In this document: piece after piece, positions 25,711-34,909 of the stretch
Numbering within the stretch: the first letter of the stretch is position 1
How the letters are laid out: every line of letters begins with the position of its first letter
Notes under the pieces: generated by a model
Database searches by the model: none
What the model saw: only the letters and a program-made list of their open reading frames with translations
What the model was told of the DNA's origin: nothing
Assembly: GCF_021441885.1 (NCBI RefSeq)
Contig: NZ_CP090439.1
Coordinates: 248,001 to 312,000, forward strand
Direction of reading: 5' to 3'
DNA: 64,000 bases
From: Vibrio maritimus
Lineage (GTDB): Bacteria; Pseudomonadota; Gammaproteobacteria; Enterobacterales; Vibrionaceae
Program-made: the position numbers and the translations under genes

Positions 25711-26494
25711 GTGTTATGTCCTTTGGTTCAAAAAGTGGAGGAAGTAGCCCAGATTCCATTGCGCGAGCAACATCTTGGGATAAGTTTTGTTGTTTCAATT
25801 CATAAAGTTGTCGTATGTCGTCGAGCACAAAATAGGTGGGCTGCATAATGTCGATCCGATAGGGTGTTCGAAGCACATTATCAACATTAAACGCTTGGCG
25901 AAGCGGTCTCTCATCATCGAGGGCATAAAGTGTTTCGCCAGGGGATGAGAGAATACCGCCGCCGTATATCTTAAGATCACCATTCTGCTCAACTAGACCA
26001 AATTCAACCGTAAACCAATATAGCCGCGCCAAATATACGCGCTCTTTACTGTCCGCTTGGTAACCAAGCTGTCCATAGTGCTGCGTATACTGAGCAAAGT
26101 CTGGGTCGGTGAGCATTGCACAGTGACCAAAAATCTCATGGAAGAAATCAGGCTCTTGGAGGTAATCAAACTCTTCTCTAGAGCGCAGAAACGTTGCGAC
26201 AGGAAACTTACGCGCCGCCAAAAGCGCGAAGAATCGATCGAAGTCAATCAGCGCAGGGACAGGCTCTACTTGCCAACCGGTCTCTCGCTTTAGCACATCA
26301 TTTATCTCTGTTAACTGCGGAGCGCGATCTATCGGCAGATTGAGCAGTTCAAGACCGCGCAAGTACTCTTTACACGCCCTGTCCTTAACAAGATCCAATT
26401 GGCGTGCGACTAAATCGTGCCAAATACGATCCTCATCCTCACTCCAATCAATTAATCCCTGTTCATTCACAGGTTTAGATACATACTGAGTCAT
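25703..26494 (-). CDS. phhA: Phenylalanine 4-hydroxylase
   Basis: Iron- and tetrahydropterin-dependent conversion of phenylalanine to tyrosine. The 263-residue single-domain form is typical of Proteobacteria. The iron ligands are the two His of PDFFHEIFGHCAMLTDP (about 120-136) and the Glu in YWFTVEFGLVE (about 165). The start at 26494 is supported by AAGGGG six bases upstream. First gene of the phhA-phhB operon, divergent from acetoacetyl-CoA synthetase, with a TyrR box in the shared control region. Confidence 0.96.
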   Translation of the reverse strand: MTQYVSKPVNEQGLIDWSEDEDRIWHDLVARQLDLVKDRACKEYLRGLELLNLPIDRAPQLTEINDVLKRETGWQVEPVPALIDFDRFFALLAARKFPVATFLRSREEFDYLQEPDFFHEIFGHCAMLTDPDFAQYTQHYGQLGYQADSKERVYLARLYWFTVEFGLVEQNGDLKIYGGGILSSPGETLYALDDERPLRQAFNVDNVLRTPYRIDIMQPTYFVLDDIRQLYELKQQNLSQDVARAMESGLLPPLFEPKDITHA

Positions 26495-26584
26495 GCCATT
26501 CCCCTTAACAAACTCTTTACATAAAGCCTATGTGTTCGAGTATTCGCTGACAATAACCCAGTAGATCCTGCAGCACGCTTGCGG

Positions 26585-26602
26585 TGTAACATAAAATTTA
26601 CA
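26585..26602. promoter_or_regulatory. TyrR box between phhA and aacS
   Basis: TGTAAC-ATAAAA-TTTACA differs from the TyrR consensus (TGTAAA, six bases, TTTACA) at one position. It lies 91 bases from the phhA start and 116 from the synthetase start. A half-like copy (TGTAAA read on the minus strand at about 26516-26521) is nearer phhA. Regulation by TyrR or a PhhR-like homologue encoded elsewhere is inferred. Confidence 0.6.
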
Positions 26603-26717
26603 TTCGTACTTTTTTAATTGAAAATTCAATCAATTGAAATTCACCATTAAGTTTGACTTCGCGAGCTAAACAACCAAAACTTAGAATCAAAACAACACCC
26701 CAAAGAGTGTAAGCAAA

Positions 26718-28736
26718 ATGTTAACACACCCAAATCTAAACCCGCCAATGTGGATACCTGATGCTAATAAAGCAACCAAGAGCCTGTTACAACAATTTAT
26801 CAACCAGCTCGATCTTGAAGGCTCTGCTCCCATCGATTATCAAAAGCTACACCAATGGAGCCTCGACAACGCTGAGCAGTTCTGGGAGCGGGTTTGGGAC
26901 TTCTGTGGCGTCATTGGTTCAAAACAAGGTCCAATAGCGACATTAGGTGACGCGGCATGGGGAGCATTGGTACCGGCAAGAGATACCATCTGGTTTTTGA
27001 AGTCTCGGCTCAATTATGCTGAGAACTTGCTCGCTTATGGTGACAAAAATGGTGAGAGCCTTGCGATCATATTTCAAAACGAGCAAGGCTACGCTGCCGA
27101 GCTTTCATGGCGGGAACTGCAAGACCAAGTGTCACAAATGCAGCAGTGGCTAATCGAGGTAAATATCGGTGAAGGTGACGTTGTAGCGGGGTACTTGCCG
27201 CACTCCCCTCACGCCGTCATTGCCATGTTAGCGGCAACAAGCCTTGGGGCAATTTGGACCTCAACTTCACCCGACTTTGGTGCTGAGAGCGTTATCGAGC
27301 GTTTCGGTCAGGTAAAACCTAAGGTGTTATTTGGCGTCGACGGGTATCAGTTTGGCGGTAAGTCCTTTTCAATGAATGAAAAGAATCAAGCCATCTGTCA
27401 CGCGATCGACTCGATCACCCATATTTGCACGATTGGCTATAAGCATTTGGGTCAACAGGAACCTTTGAAGGAAAGCGCTGAGATCGTTAAAAGAGACAAG
27501 GCTAACCATGTCGATTGGAACGCTATCTTTACTCACTACAAAAAACAGCCTCTTCGCTTTAATAGGGTCGCATTCAACTCCCCACTGTTTATCCTTTACT
27601 CGTCTGGTACCACAGGGAAGCCAAAATGCATCGTCCATTCCGTTGGTGGTATCACATTGAATCACCTCAAAGAGCACAAGCTACATTGTGATATTCGCTC
27701 TGATGACCGAGTTTTCTATTACACTACGTGTGGTTGGATGATGTGGAACTGGCATGTGTCTGCACTCGCGAGTGGGGCAACGCTTGTTATTTATGATGGT
27801 AATCCCGTTTACCCCTCTGAAGAAGTCCTTTGGGATTTGGCCGAGCGTTCATCGGTGACCTTATTTGGTACTGCAGCTAAGTATCTGGAAGCTATCGAGA
27901 AAAACGGTTTTATTCCGAATAATAAGTTTGCACTTACCCACCTCAAAACCCTTTGTTCAACAGGGTCTGTTTTGTACCCAGAGCAATTTGATTATGTCTA
28001 CCAGGCAATCAAATCTGATCTCCATCTTGCCTCTATTTCTGGCGGTACCGACATTTGTGGCTGCTTCGTCCTTGGTAACCCTATCTCTCCCGTCTATCGA
28101 GGAGAATGCCAAGCTCCAGGACTTGGTCTTGATGTTAACGTGTTCAACGCTAACGGAAAGTCAGTTTCAGAAGAGCGCGGCGAGCTCGTTTGTCTTAATA
28201 GCTTTCCAAATCAACCAATTGGCTTTTGGAATGATGACGGTGAACGCTACCACAACGCTTATTGGGCTGACTTTGAGCAGTGTTGGAGTCATGGTGACGA
28301 TGTATTAAAAACAGTAAATGGTGGGATGCGTTTCTTTGGACGCAGTGACGCCACTCTTAACCCAGGCGGTGTGCGTATTGGGACCGCGGAGATCTATCAG
28401 CAGGTAAACCAGCTTGATGATATCGTAGACTCTATTGCTGTAGGTCGAACCCATCTTGGCGACGAGAGAATCGTTCTGTTTGTTCAGCTTTCACCAGCAG
28501 CGGTACTCAACGAATCTTTGCGCGATTCTATCAAGCAGCAGCTTAAAAGGCATTGCTCTCCTCGCCATGTGCCTGCTGAAATCTATGCTATCAGTGAAAT
28601 ACCGAAAACAAAGTCTGGAAAGTTGGTGGAACTTGCGGTGAAACAAGTGCTGCATGGTAAAGAAGTTAACAACAAAGGTGCAATTGCAAACCCACACGTT
28701 CTTGACGAAGTTGCCGAGTTTGCACATTGCGTGTAG
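26718..28736 (+). CDS. aacS: Acetoacetyl-CoA synthetase (acetoacetate-CoA ligase)
   Basis: Activates acetoacetate with ATP and CoA. The 672-residue acyl-adenylate enzyme carries the AMP-binding P-loop LYSSGTTGKPKCIVHS (about 294-309), TTCGWMMWNW (about 335-344), SGGTDICGCF (about 437-446) and the C-terminal Lys motif PKTKSGKLVE near residue 636. The first 100 residues (WIPDANKATKS, then RDTIWFLKSRLNYAENLL) are those of the acetoacetate rather than acetate branch. It is divergent from phhA-phhB; tyrosine breakdown ends in fumarate and acetoacetate, so the gene completes use of the carbon skeleton. Confidence 0.92.
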   Translation: MLTHPNLNPPMWIPDANKATKSLLQQFINQLDLEGSAPIDYQKLHQWSLDNAEQFWERVWDFCGVIGSKQGPIATLGDAAWGALVPARDTIWFLKSRLNYAENLLAYGDKNGESLAIIFQNEQGYAAELSWRELQDQVSQMQQWLIEVNIGEGDVVAGYLPHSPHAVIAMLAATSLGAIWTSTSPDFGAESVIERFGQVKPKVLFGVDGYQFGGKSFSMNEKNQAICHAIDSITHICTIGYKHLGQQEPLKESAEIVKRDKANHVDWNAIFTHYKKQPLRFNRVAFNSPLFILYSSGTTGKPKCIVHSVGGITLNHLKEHKLHCDIRSDDRVFYYTTCGWMMWNWHVSALASGATLVIYDGNPVYPSEEVLWDLAERSSVTLFGTAAKYLEAIEKNGFIPNNKFALTHLKTLCSTGSVLYPEQFDYVYQAIKSDLHLASISGGTDICGCFVLGNPISPVYRGECQAPGLGLDVNVFNANGKSVSEERGELVCLNSFPNQPIGFWNDDGERYHNAYWADFEQCWSHGDDVLKTVNGGMRFFGRSDATLNPGGVRIGTAEIYQQVNQLDDIVDSIAVGRTHLGDERIVLFVQLSPAAVLNESLRDSIKQQLKRHCSPRHVPAEIYAISEIPKTKSGKLVELAVKQVLHGKEVNNKGAIANPHVLDEVAEFAHCV

Positions 28737-28766
28737 CACCTAGTGCACATTGCGTATTGTACCTAG
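28721..28766 (+). repeat. Two tandem 23 bp units spanning the aacS stop
   Basis: TGCACATTGCGTGTAGCACCTAG is immediately followed by TGCACATTGCGTATTGTACCTAG, differing at four positions. The aacS stop codon lies in the first unit. It looks like a local duplication that did not alter the reading frame. Confidence 0.7.
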
Positions 28767-28781
28767 GCTTCTGTTCCATAA

Positions 28782-28803
28782 GCGCTTTTCGATAGAAAAG
28801 CGC
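28782..28803 (+). terminator. Hairpin downstream of aacS
   Basis: GCGCTTTTC-GATA-GAAAAGCGC is a perfect 9 bp stem. It has no following T-run, so it may be a weak or Rho-assisted end. Confidence 0.45.
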
Positions 28804-28953
28804 GTCGTTCATCTAGATGAACTGATTCTGAACTCCCCACTCATTCTTCATTCAGTGCCCCCCTAGCATACTGGCTCCATCGAATCAGCCGCAACTCAAG
28901 AATCACGCGGCTATCTGTATCAACTGATTGACCCCACGGACAAGAGGGAAAGA

Positions 28954-29685
28954 ATGATGAAATCACTAAGCGTAGTTGTTATCACCTTAAATGAAGAAAA
29001 ACGTATTGCTCGTCTTCTTAGCGATTTGAGCTGTCAAACCTATCAAGATTTTGAAGTCATTGTTGTCGACTCAAACAGTGATGACCGTACCCGCGAAGTT
29101 GCTGAAAAATACCACGCCGCACTGCCTAGTTTAACGGTACACCAAATGTCTGATCGTGGCGTAAGCCTAGGTCGAAACACAGGAGCAAACCTGGCTAAAA
29201 ATGAGCGCCTACTGTTCTTGGATGCGGACGTTCGGTTAGATAAGGATTTTCTTCAAAAGGCTATCGACAAACTTGAAGAAGAAAAGCTCGAAGTTGCGGG
29301 TGTTTACATGGGCTCACGCAAACTCGCCCCCGCTTACAAAGCTGGCTACGGTCTTTTCAACGCCGGACTATTTGCTACTCAGTTCTTCTTCCCTACTGCG
29401 GTTGGCGCGTGCATTTTCTCAACCAAACGAGTGCACCAAGAGATCGGTGGTTTCGACGAAGAGATCGTACTTTGCGAGGATTGCCACTATGTTAAGAAGG
29501 CTGCACAAACATGGCGTTTTCGATTCTTACCAATGAGCTTCCAGTTCGATCCGCGTCGTCTTGAGCAAGATGGCTTCTTTAAAATGGGCTTTACCTACCT
29601 AAAAGCGAACGTTCGCCGTTTCATGTTTGGTGAAATGCGCAACAACGAGATGGAATACAAGTTTGGACATTATCAGCAGCAGTAA
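28954..29685 (+). CDS. Family 2 glycosyltransferase
   Basis: A 243-residue GT-A-fold transferase. N-terminal VVITLNEEKRIARLL and DFEVIVVDSNSDDRT (about 8-50) bind the nucleotide sugar; LLFLDADVRL (about 86-95) contains the DxD metal motif. At about 115-155 a short hydrophobic stretch (FNAGLFATQFFFPTAVGACIF) could touch the membrane. RBS GAGGG precedes the ATG. A 44-base gap leads to the DedA-type gene, so they probably form an operon. Donor and acceptor are not deducible; lipid or polysaccharide glycosylation is likely. Confidence 0.82.
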   Translation: MMKSLSVVVITLNEEKRIARLLSDLSCQTYQDFEVIVVDSNSDDRTREVAEKYHAALPSLTVHQMSDRGVSLGRNTGANLAKNERLLFLDADVRLDKDFLQKAIDKLEEEKLEVAGVYMGSRKLAPAYKAGYGLFNAGLFATQFFFPTAVGACIFSTKRVHQEIGGFDEEIVLCEDCHYVKKAAQTWRFRFLPMSFQFDPRRLEQDGFFKMGFTYLKANVRRFMFGEMRNNEMEYKFGHYQQQ

Positions 29686-29729
29686 TGCTAGCGCAAATTT
29701 GTAACAAGCAAGCTAGGTAAGGATTGGAT

Positions 29730-31055
29730 ATGTTTGAAACATTAGGACTGTTTTTTGGATCGCTGTTAGATGCACTTATCGGACCAAACCTCGTCGTGCC
29801 AGGCGAGCCTTTCATGATTGCAGCAGGCTATCAGCTCTATTCTGGTGCCTACTTAGCTGTGTTTGCGGTTCTGTTAGGAGGTCTAACTGGCGACCAACTC
29901 AGTTTTCTAATTGGACGTCGTTATGGATTCCGCGCCCAAAAATCTTTGATGCGCTGGCAACCTAAAATCCGTCGCCCATTAGCACGCTGCCGCTTACTGA
30001 TTAATCGTAACGCCTTTTGGGTGATCGCTTTTGCACGCCTACTGGGACCAATCGCGTGGGTAGTGCCCTTTATGGCAGGTGCTAGTCATATCCGATGGAG
30101 TAAGTTCTCTGCCTATGCGCTTATTGGGCTTGTCTTAGGTGTTGGTCAGTTTGTTACTTGGGGCTTTCTATTGGCAGCGGGTGTAGACAATGTGCCGATA
30201 CTGGGTGAAGCCGCGACGTTTGTGTCTGAGCATAAGTATACGCTAGGGCTGACGTTGGTTTCACTTACTCTGCTCTACTTTGGCATCAAGAAGCAGTGGC
30301 GCTACTCCTGGCTAAAAGCGTCAAGTCTATTTCTCGCGGGTGCATTAGCACTCAACTACTCGCATTTTTTCTGGTGGAGTGATGACGCCGTTGTGCCGCT
30401 TACACAAACACAAAACGTTGAAGTAAACCTTGCTGAGCTTGATTACAAAGTCTACGCAGGACAGTCGACACTATACGCAGCACAGGCCCTTAACGTGGTT
30501 TATTTAGGAGAATCACCAGTCAAGCTAATGGACGAGTTAGGTTGGATTCAAAATAAAACCTTCTCTCGCAGTGATATTGAGCTAGCAGATTATGTTTCTC
30601 TACTACAGCAGCGCACACCGCCCGTCTCTGACTTGCTTTGGAATGGTCAGCCTCAGCATTTCGCTTTTCAGCTACCAGGGACACTGACTCATCGCTCACA
30701 CATACGATGGTGGTATGCGGGTATTGATGCTCAAACCAAACAACCCGTTTGGGTTGGCGCATTAAGCTACGATGACGGGCTTAAGTTAACACCCTATGGA
30801 GGAATTGTTACCGTACTGCACTCTATCTCGCCCGATGTCGACGTTGAACGAGAGCAGTTAAAAACCGACGTATTCAGATTGAATGACCGATGGAACGCGG
30901 AAAACATTCAGCTTGCTTCTGTAACGAAGAACAACAGTCAACACGACTACTTTACAGATGGCCATGTGCTTGTAGTTTCTGAACAAGCCTCTTATGTAAA
31001 CAACCTGCAACCACCTGAAAGTATTACATTTATTACCATGAGCCCACAATCATAA
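29730..31055 (+). CDS. DedA-family membrane protein fused to LssY-like C-terminal domain
   Basis: A 441-residue protein. The ATG at 29730 follows AAGGA by six bases; the TTG six bases upstream is less likely. The N-terminal half is a DedA/VTT domain: an amphipathic entry region with GPNLVVPGEPFMIAAGY, GDQLSFLIGRRYG, and FARLLGPIAWVVPFMAGAS (about 103-121), followed by further helices to about 215. The C-terminal half (about 230-441) resembles the LssY C-terminal domain and is predicted soluble and periplasmic. DedA proteins act in lipid scrambling and membrane homeostasis. The glycosyltransferase upstream suggests a glycolipid-related role. Confidence 0.82.
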   Translation: MFETLGLFFGSLLDALIGPNLVVPGEPFMIAAGYQLYSGAYLAVFAVLLGGLTGDQLSFLIGRRYGFRAQKSLMRWQPKIRRPLARCRLLINRNAFWVIAFARLLGPIAWVVPFMAGASHIRWSKFSAYALIGLVLGVGQFVTWGFLLAAGVDNVPILGEAATFVSEHKYTLGLTLVSLTLLYFGIKKQWRYSWLKASSLFLAGALALNYSHFFWWSDDAVVPLTQTQNVEVNLAELDYKVYAGQSTLYAAQALNVVYLGESPVKLMDELGWIQNKTFSRSDIELADYVSLLQQRTPPVSDLLWNGQPQHFAFQLPGTLTHRSHIRWWYAGIDAQTKQPVWVGALSYDDGLKLTPYGGIVTVLHSISPDVDVEREQLKTDVFRLNDRWNAENIQLASVTKNNSQHDYFTDGHVLVVSEQASYVNNLQPPESITFITMSPQS

Positions 31056-31293
31056 ATGAGCTAAGTTACTGATATTTAGATGTCATCCGTCGATTTGTTT
31101 AGAAGCGCGAAATATATTAATTAGCCGTGTCAAACATCGACGGTTCGTTAATTAGCATTTAGCTCTGTGACTGATTGTATCAACTAATTTCAGACACATT
31201 GATGTTACAAAGCCGCATACCTTATATTCACGTTCAGCAAAGACCTTCCAAGTTTTTGTAAAGTCAGCTCAAATAATAAAGGTATAAAAATCC

Positions 31294-31581
31294 ATGATCA
31301 CTTTGGCCCGTTTCGCATCAACAAGCGATCCAAACCAACTGCGCAACTCAACGCGCCCACAGCCTGCAGCGCCACCGGCACAGCATGCGATCCTTTCTTT
31401 CTTCCAATTAAATGCGCTTGTTCCATCCTTTCCACGCAGTACGCGAACCGTTCTTCATACTAAGTCATATCATTCTAAATTCGCTCAACATAATGACATA
31501 GTAACAAGACAACTATCTTCCCAATCCTGTTTCAAACACTCTTTTTCAGCTCTCTCTTCCCATTGTGGAGGATTGGCATGA
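31294..31581 (+). CDS. Doubtful 95-residue ORF, possibly a leader for the next gene
   Basis: The frame runs from ATG 31294, preceded by AAAGGT at long distance, to a TGA that overlaps the next ATG as ATGA (31578-31581). The product is rich in Ser, Gln, His and Pro, has no hydrophobic segment and no recognisable domain, so it may not be a stable protein. The start-stop overlap is the only sign that it is translated. It could instead be the untranslated leader of the following gene. Confidence 0.3.
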   Translation: MITLARFASTSDPNQLRNSTRPQPAAPPAQHAILSFFQLNALVPSFPRSTRTVLHTKSYHSKFAQHNDIVTRQLSSQSCFKHSFSALSSHCGGLA

Positions 31582-31841
31582 TAGAAATTCACTGGACGGT
31601 CGCCCTAGCTATGAGTTTTTGCAGTATGCTCGGTGTTCTACAAATGTATGGTCGTCGTATCGACCGTTTCTTCAAACGTGTAGTAGAAAACATGCTTCGC
31701 GTCGGTAAAGGCTCAATGAAAGCGTCTAGCTACTCACAGCAGCGAACAGAGACAGAGCTATACCAGATTGGACATCAAGAAAGAAAGTACGAGTTTGGCG
31801 ATTACATTCGACAGCAGAGTAGAAGAAAAGAAGACGATTAA
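31578..31841 (+). CDS. Small membrane-anchored protein of unknown function
   Basis: An 87-residue protein starting at ATG 31578, six bases after GGAGG, which is the strongest ribosome site nearby. The N-terminus MIEIHWTVALAMSFCSMLGVLQMYG forms one hydrophobic segment; the remainder is highly charged (RRIDRFFKRVVEN..., ending RQQSRRKEDD). No family recognised. It lies downstream of the DedA-LssY gene. Confidence 0.6.
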   Translation: MIEIHWTVALAMSFCSMLGVLQMYGRRIDRFFKRVVENMLRVGKGSMKASSYSQQRTETELYQIGHQERKYEFGDYIRQQSRRKEDD

Positions 31842-31876
31842 TTTCGATAGGCGAGCTTTCCTGTTTCGCTAATCAA

Positions 31877-31910
31877 GTACGTGACTCAAAACTAACGTTG
31901 AGTCACGTAC
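31877..31910. terminator. Perfect 13 bp hairpin between convergent genes
   Basis: GTACGTGACTCAA and TTGAGTCACGTAC with an 8 base loop. It sits between the small-protein gene and the antiporter gene, and has only weak T-tails on both sides. A bidirectional terminator is the simplest reading. Confidence 0.6.
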
Positions 31911-31932
31911 CTCTCCATCTATGTTCGAACTG

Positions 31933-32904
31933 CTACGCCGTTACTGATAGAACAAGCCAAATGTTGTATGCACTGTAACCGGCTAACAGCAGCGCACCCT
32001 CAACTCGATTGATTCGGCCTTGGCGACCAAATCCATAAGCCATAAAGAACAGCGCCACTGTCATCGCCATCATCACTAGCCAGTCACGAGATAATACCGC
32101 TTCAGGCACGCTCGCGATTGGTGAGATCATACCTGCAATACCAACGACAGCTAGAATATTAAACATATTGGATCCCACGACGTTACCGATGGCAATATCA
32201 TGCTCCCCTTTACGTGCTGCCGCGATGGAAGCCGCTAACTCTGGTAGCGATGTACCAAGCGCCACTATGGTTAGACCAATAATAAGGTCACTGATGCCAA
32301 GGGATTGAGCTATCGCCACCGCTCCCCATACAAGAATGCGTGAACTGACTACCAGCAGTACAAGGCCGAGTACCAACCAGAATATCGCCCTCCCTAACGA
32401 CATCGTCTTCTCTTGCAGCTCTTGCTCGGTATCGGTTTCTAGTGGGTCGCCTTTACCCTTGATTCCAGAATAAATGCTCCAGCTTATTAAGCTGAAAAAG
32501 CCAATAAGTAAAATCGCCGCTTCACCGCGTCCTAGCACACCATTCCAAAGTAATGCACCAAGCAATAGACTGATAGCGAACAGTAATGGTAGCTCTTTCT
32601 TAACAATCACGGATTGCACCATAATCGGTGCGATCACTGCAGTAACACCTAAGATAAGGCCAGTGTTAACAATGTTTGAGCCTAACGCATTACCCAAAGC
32701 AAGCTCTGGGTTCCCCTCTGCCGCCGCCATCGCTGACACCACCATCTCTGGTGCAGAGGTACCAAAACCAACAATGACCATACCTATCAGTAGCGGAGGC
32801 ATCCCAGCGTGACTCGCCGTTGCCGCAGCACCATCGACAAATCGGTCTGCACTCCAAACCAATAAGATAAAACCAACCAGAATCGCCAATGCGGCAAGTG
32901 TCAT
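31933..32904 (-). CDS. Calcium/sodium antiporter, YrbG type
   Basis: A 323-residue inner-membrane cation exchanger of the CaCA family. Two internally homologous halves each carry an alpha repeat: GFGTSAPEMVVSAMAA with GNALGSNIVNTG (about 47-83) and ALGTSLPELAASIAAA with GNVVGSNMFNI (about 213-247). The acidic Glu of GTSAPE and GTSLPE forms the ion site. Ten membrane segments are expected. RBS GAGGA is seven bases before the ATG. Probably monocistronic. Confidence 0.93.
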   Translation of the reverse strand: MTLAALAILVGFILLVWSADRFVDGAAATASHAGMPPLLIGMVIVGFGTSAPEMVVSAMAAAEGNPELALGNALGSNIVNTGLILGVTAVIAPIMVQSVIVKKELPLLFAISLLLGALLWNGVLGRGEAAILLIGFFSLISWSIYSGIKGKGDPLETDTEQELQEKTMSLGRAIFWLVLGLVLLVVSSRILVWGAVAIAQSLGISDLIIGLTIVALGTSLPELAASIAAARKGEHDIAIGNVVGSNMFNILAVVGIAGMISPIASVPEAVLSRDWLVMMAMTVALFFMAYGFGRQGRINRVEGALLLAGYSAYNIWLVLSVTA

Positions 32905-33034
32905 ATCTGTGTCCTCAGTAGGGAAAGATGTGTATGTTTGACAAGCAAGTCACTGTCTCCAGTGACAATTTTAGGACGGGAATAGTGAACTTACATGATT
33001 CGCTTCGTCAAATAATGATTTTTATCGTGGCGAC

Positions 33035-33066
33035 AAAAAACGAGCCCTCAAAGACTCGTTCTTTTG
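33035..33066 (-). terminator. Intrinsic terminator after the YdjM-like gene
   Basis: On the minus strand AACGAGTC, a six-base loop, GGCTCGTT and then a T-run; a typical Rho-independent terminator. Confidence 0.8.
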
Positions 33067-33094
33067 GTTACCAAACAAGGTAGGACCTTGTCGA

Positions 33095-34135
33095 TTACTC
33101 TTGATGCTCGCGTGCCTTGTTGTAAGCCACTCTCTGTAAGTTGGCACCAATCCCTTGGTCACCCAACATTCGCTCCCAAAGCATGGAAATTTGGTCAAGG
33201 CTACGCTCACTAGGATAGCGAGTCGGAGCCTCCAATAACTGCCATTTTGAGTCGGCCGTGGCTTTAGCGAAAACGAACTCAAACGCCAAGCTATCCGCCA
33301 TACCTAACCGAAGATCAGACACAATCAGCTTTTCTCCATCTTGGCGATATCCCAAAAACCCATGTGAAAAGGCTTCTAAGCCAATGAGAGTCTGCGGCTT
33401 ACTCTCGAGAGGCCACTCGCCACGCGAACGCTGAATGAAGTCAATTTGACTATCAGAATCAAGCAGAGATGCTAGCCCCTCGAAATACTGATCACCTTCA
33501 ACGACAACAACGCGCCAAAGTAGAGTGTTAAATGGTGACGGTGTGATTAATACTTGGTCATTGCTAATGTTTTGTGCTGCGAGGTTTTCCTCGACTCGGT
33601 TGGCGATGACCTGCTGGGCTGCAAAGCCCCACAAGAGATACAAGCTCGATACTAAAACAACGCCCTGGCACCAACGCCCACCCACACGCTTGGAAAACAA
33701 CGCAACGACAATACCAATAAGCAGAGGTATGGTGTAAAGCGGGTCGATAATAAACACATTACCTACTTCAAAGTAACCGGGCAGTGGCCACAGCAACTGA
33801 GTGCCATACGTGGTCATCGCATCTATTGCGACATGTGTAACCAGCACACTGAGAACTAAAGCAAAGACTCGTTTAAACGACCAAAACGCATCAGGTCTAA
33901 GACGGCAATAGAGCCAAGATACAAAAAGTGAAAAAATGGGAATGAGCAACAAAGAGTGGGTAAAGCCACGATGCTTAATGGTATTACTCACCGCATCACC
34001 ATAGTCAATGACGACATCTAAATCGGGCAGCGTACCAAGTGCCGCGCCAGTTAATAAAACTTTGGCATTGCATCGCTTGCCTGCAATCGCTCCCGCTACG
34101 GTTGCCCCTAATGCGGCTTGGGTTACTGAATCCAT
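33095..34135 (-). CDS. YdjM-family integral membrane metal-dependent hydrolase-like protein
   Basis: A 346-residue protein. The family start MDSVTQAALGATVAGAIAGKR is visible, followed by GAALGTLPDLDVVIDY and HRGFTHSLLLIP (about 55-66), where His/Asp residues form the presumed metal site of the DUF457/YdjM family. Several membrane helices follow to about 185. The C-terminal half (about 190-346) is hydrophilic. In E. coli the family has no settled role; membership in the LexA-linked YdjM group has been noted, but no LexA box is evident here. Confidence 0.82.
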   Translation of the reverse strand: MDSVTQAALGATVAGAIAGKRCNAKVLLTGAALGTLPDLDVVIDYGDAVSNTIKHRGFTHSLLLIPIFSLFVSWLYCRLRPDAFWSFKRVFALVLSVLVTHVAIDAMTTYGTQLLWPLPGYFEVGNVFIIDPLYTIPLLIGIVVALFSKRVGGRWCQGVVLVSSLYLLWGFAAQQVIANRVEENLAAQNISNDQVLITPSPFNTLLWRVVVVEGDQYFEGLASLLDSDSQIDFIQRSRGEWPLESKPQTLIGLEAFSHGFLGYRQDGEKLIVSDLRLGMADSLAFEFVFAKATADSKWQLLEAPTRYPSERSLDQISMLWERMLGDQGIGANLQRVAYNKAREHQE

Positions 34136-34213
34136 TGGGTTTCTTTGTGTCCTTGGTGAATTAAACTGATTGCTTTTGTTTACGTAAGTGCGAACTAAAC
34201 GACCACAAACGAC

Positions 34214-34897
34214 TTATAATTTTCCTTTGGCTTTGAGCCACTTAAGCCCCTCACGCTTCGCTAACCCTTCGATTTTTTGTGACTCAATGAATTGAACTAC
34301 TGCTGCTGGCTCAGTTTTCGAATACTCACGTAAACTCCACCCAATTGCTTTTTGAATGAAGAACTCTTTATCATCGAGGTTCTCGCCGATGATATCAAAC
34401 AGCAGTGCTTCGTCAGTGTTTTGCTTGAACTTAAGCTGATAGAGAATTGCCGTTCGTCTTAGCCAAATATTGTCACTTTCGCGCCACTTTTGGATAAAGC
34501 TCGCGGCCTCAACAGGAAAGCGCTGAAACAAGCTCGCGACAATGTGAGTCGCTAGCATATCAACCGTGTCCCACCAAGCTTTTGTCGTGATCCAACGCTC
34601 TGCATGCCCCAAAAACGAGCTCGGTAAGACTTTCTTTTGTTTAATTAGGAGATCAATCGCCACAAGTTGATACTCTCGTTCAGGCAGTATCCAAAGCTCA
34701 TCAACTACCTCTGAAAGCTCACCAAGGCTGGGCATCTTCCCTTTCAAAAACAACGGCTTTAGAGCCTCTCGTCGAGGCCCCGCTTGGATTCCAAAGAACT
34801 CATACTGATCTCTCATGTATGCCTTCATAAAGGCAGCGTTTTCACTATTTCTGAGAGGGATGAGTGCCTCTGTCACCTCGCTATTCCAAACATGCAT
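34214..34897 (-). CDS. DNA alkylation repair enzyme, AlkD-like HEAT-repeat protein
   Basis: A 227-residue all-helical protein of the DNA alkylation repair family. Motifs: YEFFGIQAGPRREALKPLF (about 33-51), WITTKAWWDTVDMLA (about 100-114) and IGWSLREYSKTEP near 190. AlkD excises cationic N3/N7 alkylpurines by wrapping DNA without flipping the base. The Trp-Trp-Asp in AWWDTVD matches the catalytic loop of that family. RBS AGGAA precedes the ATG. It follows the PatB-type gene by 12 bases, so they may be cotranscribed. Confidence 0.85.
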   Translation of the reverse strand: MHVWNSEVTEALIPLRNSENAAFMKAYMRDQYEFFGIQAGPRREALKPLFLKGKMPSLGELSEVVDELWILPEREYQLVAIDLLIKQKKVLPSSFLGHAERWITTKAWWDTVDMLATHIVASLFQRFPVEAASFIQKWRESDNIWLRRTAILYQLKFKQNTDEALLFDIIGENLDDKEFFIQKAIGWSLREYSKTEPAAVVQFIESQKIEGLAKREGLKWLKAKGKL

Positions 34898-34909
34898 CGC
34901 TGTTTCCTA

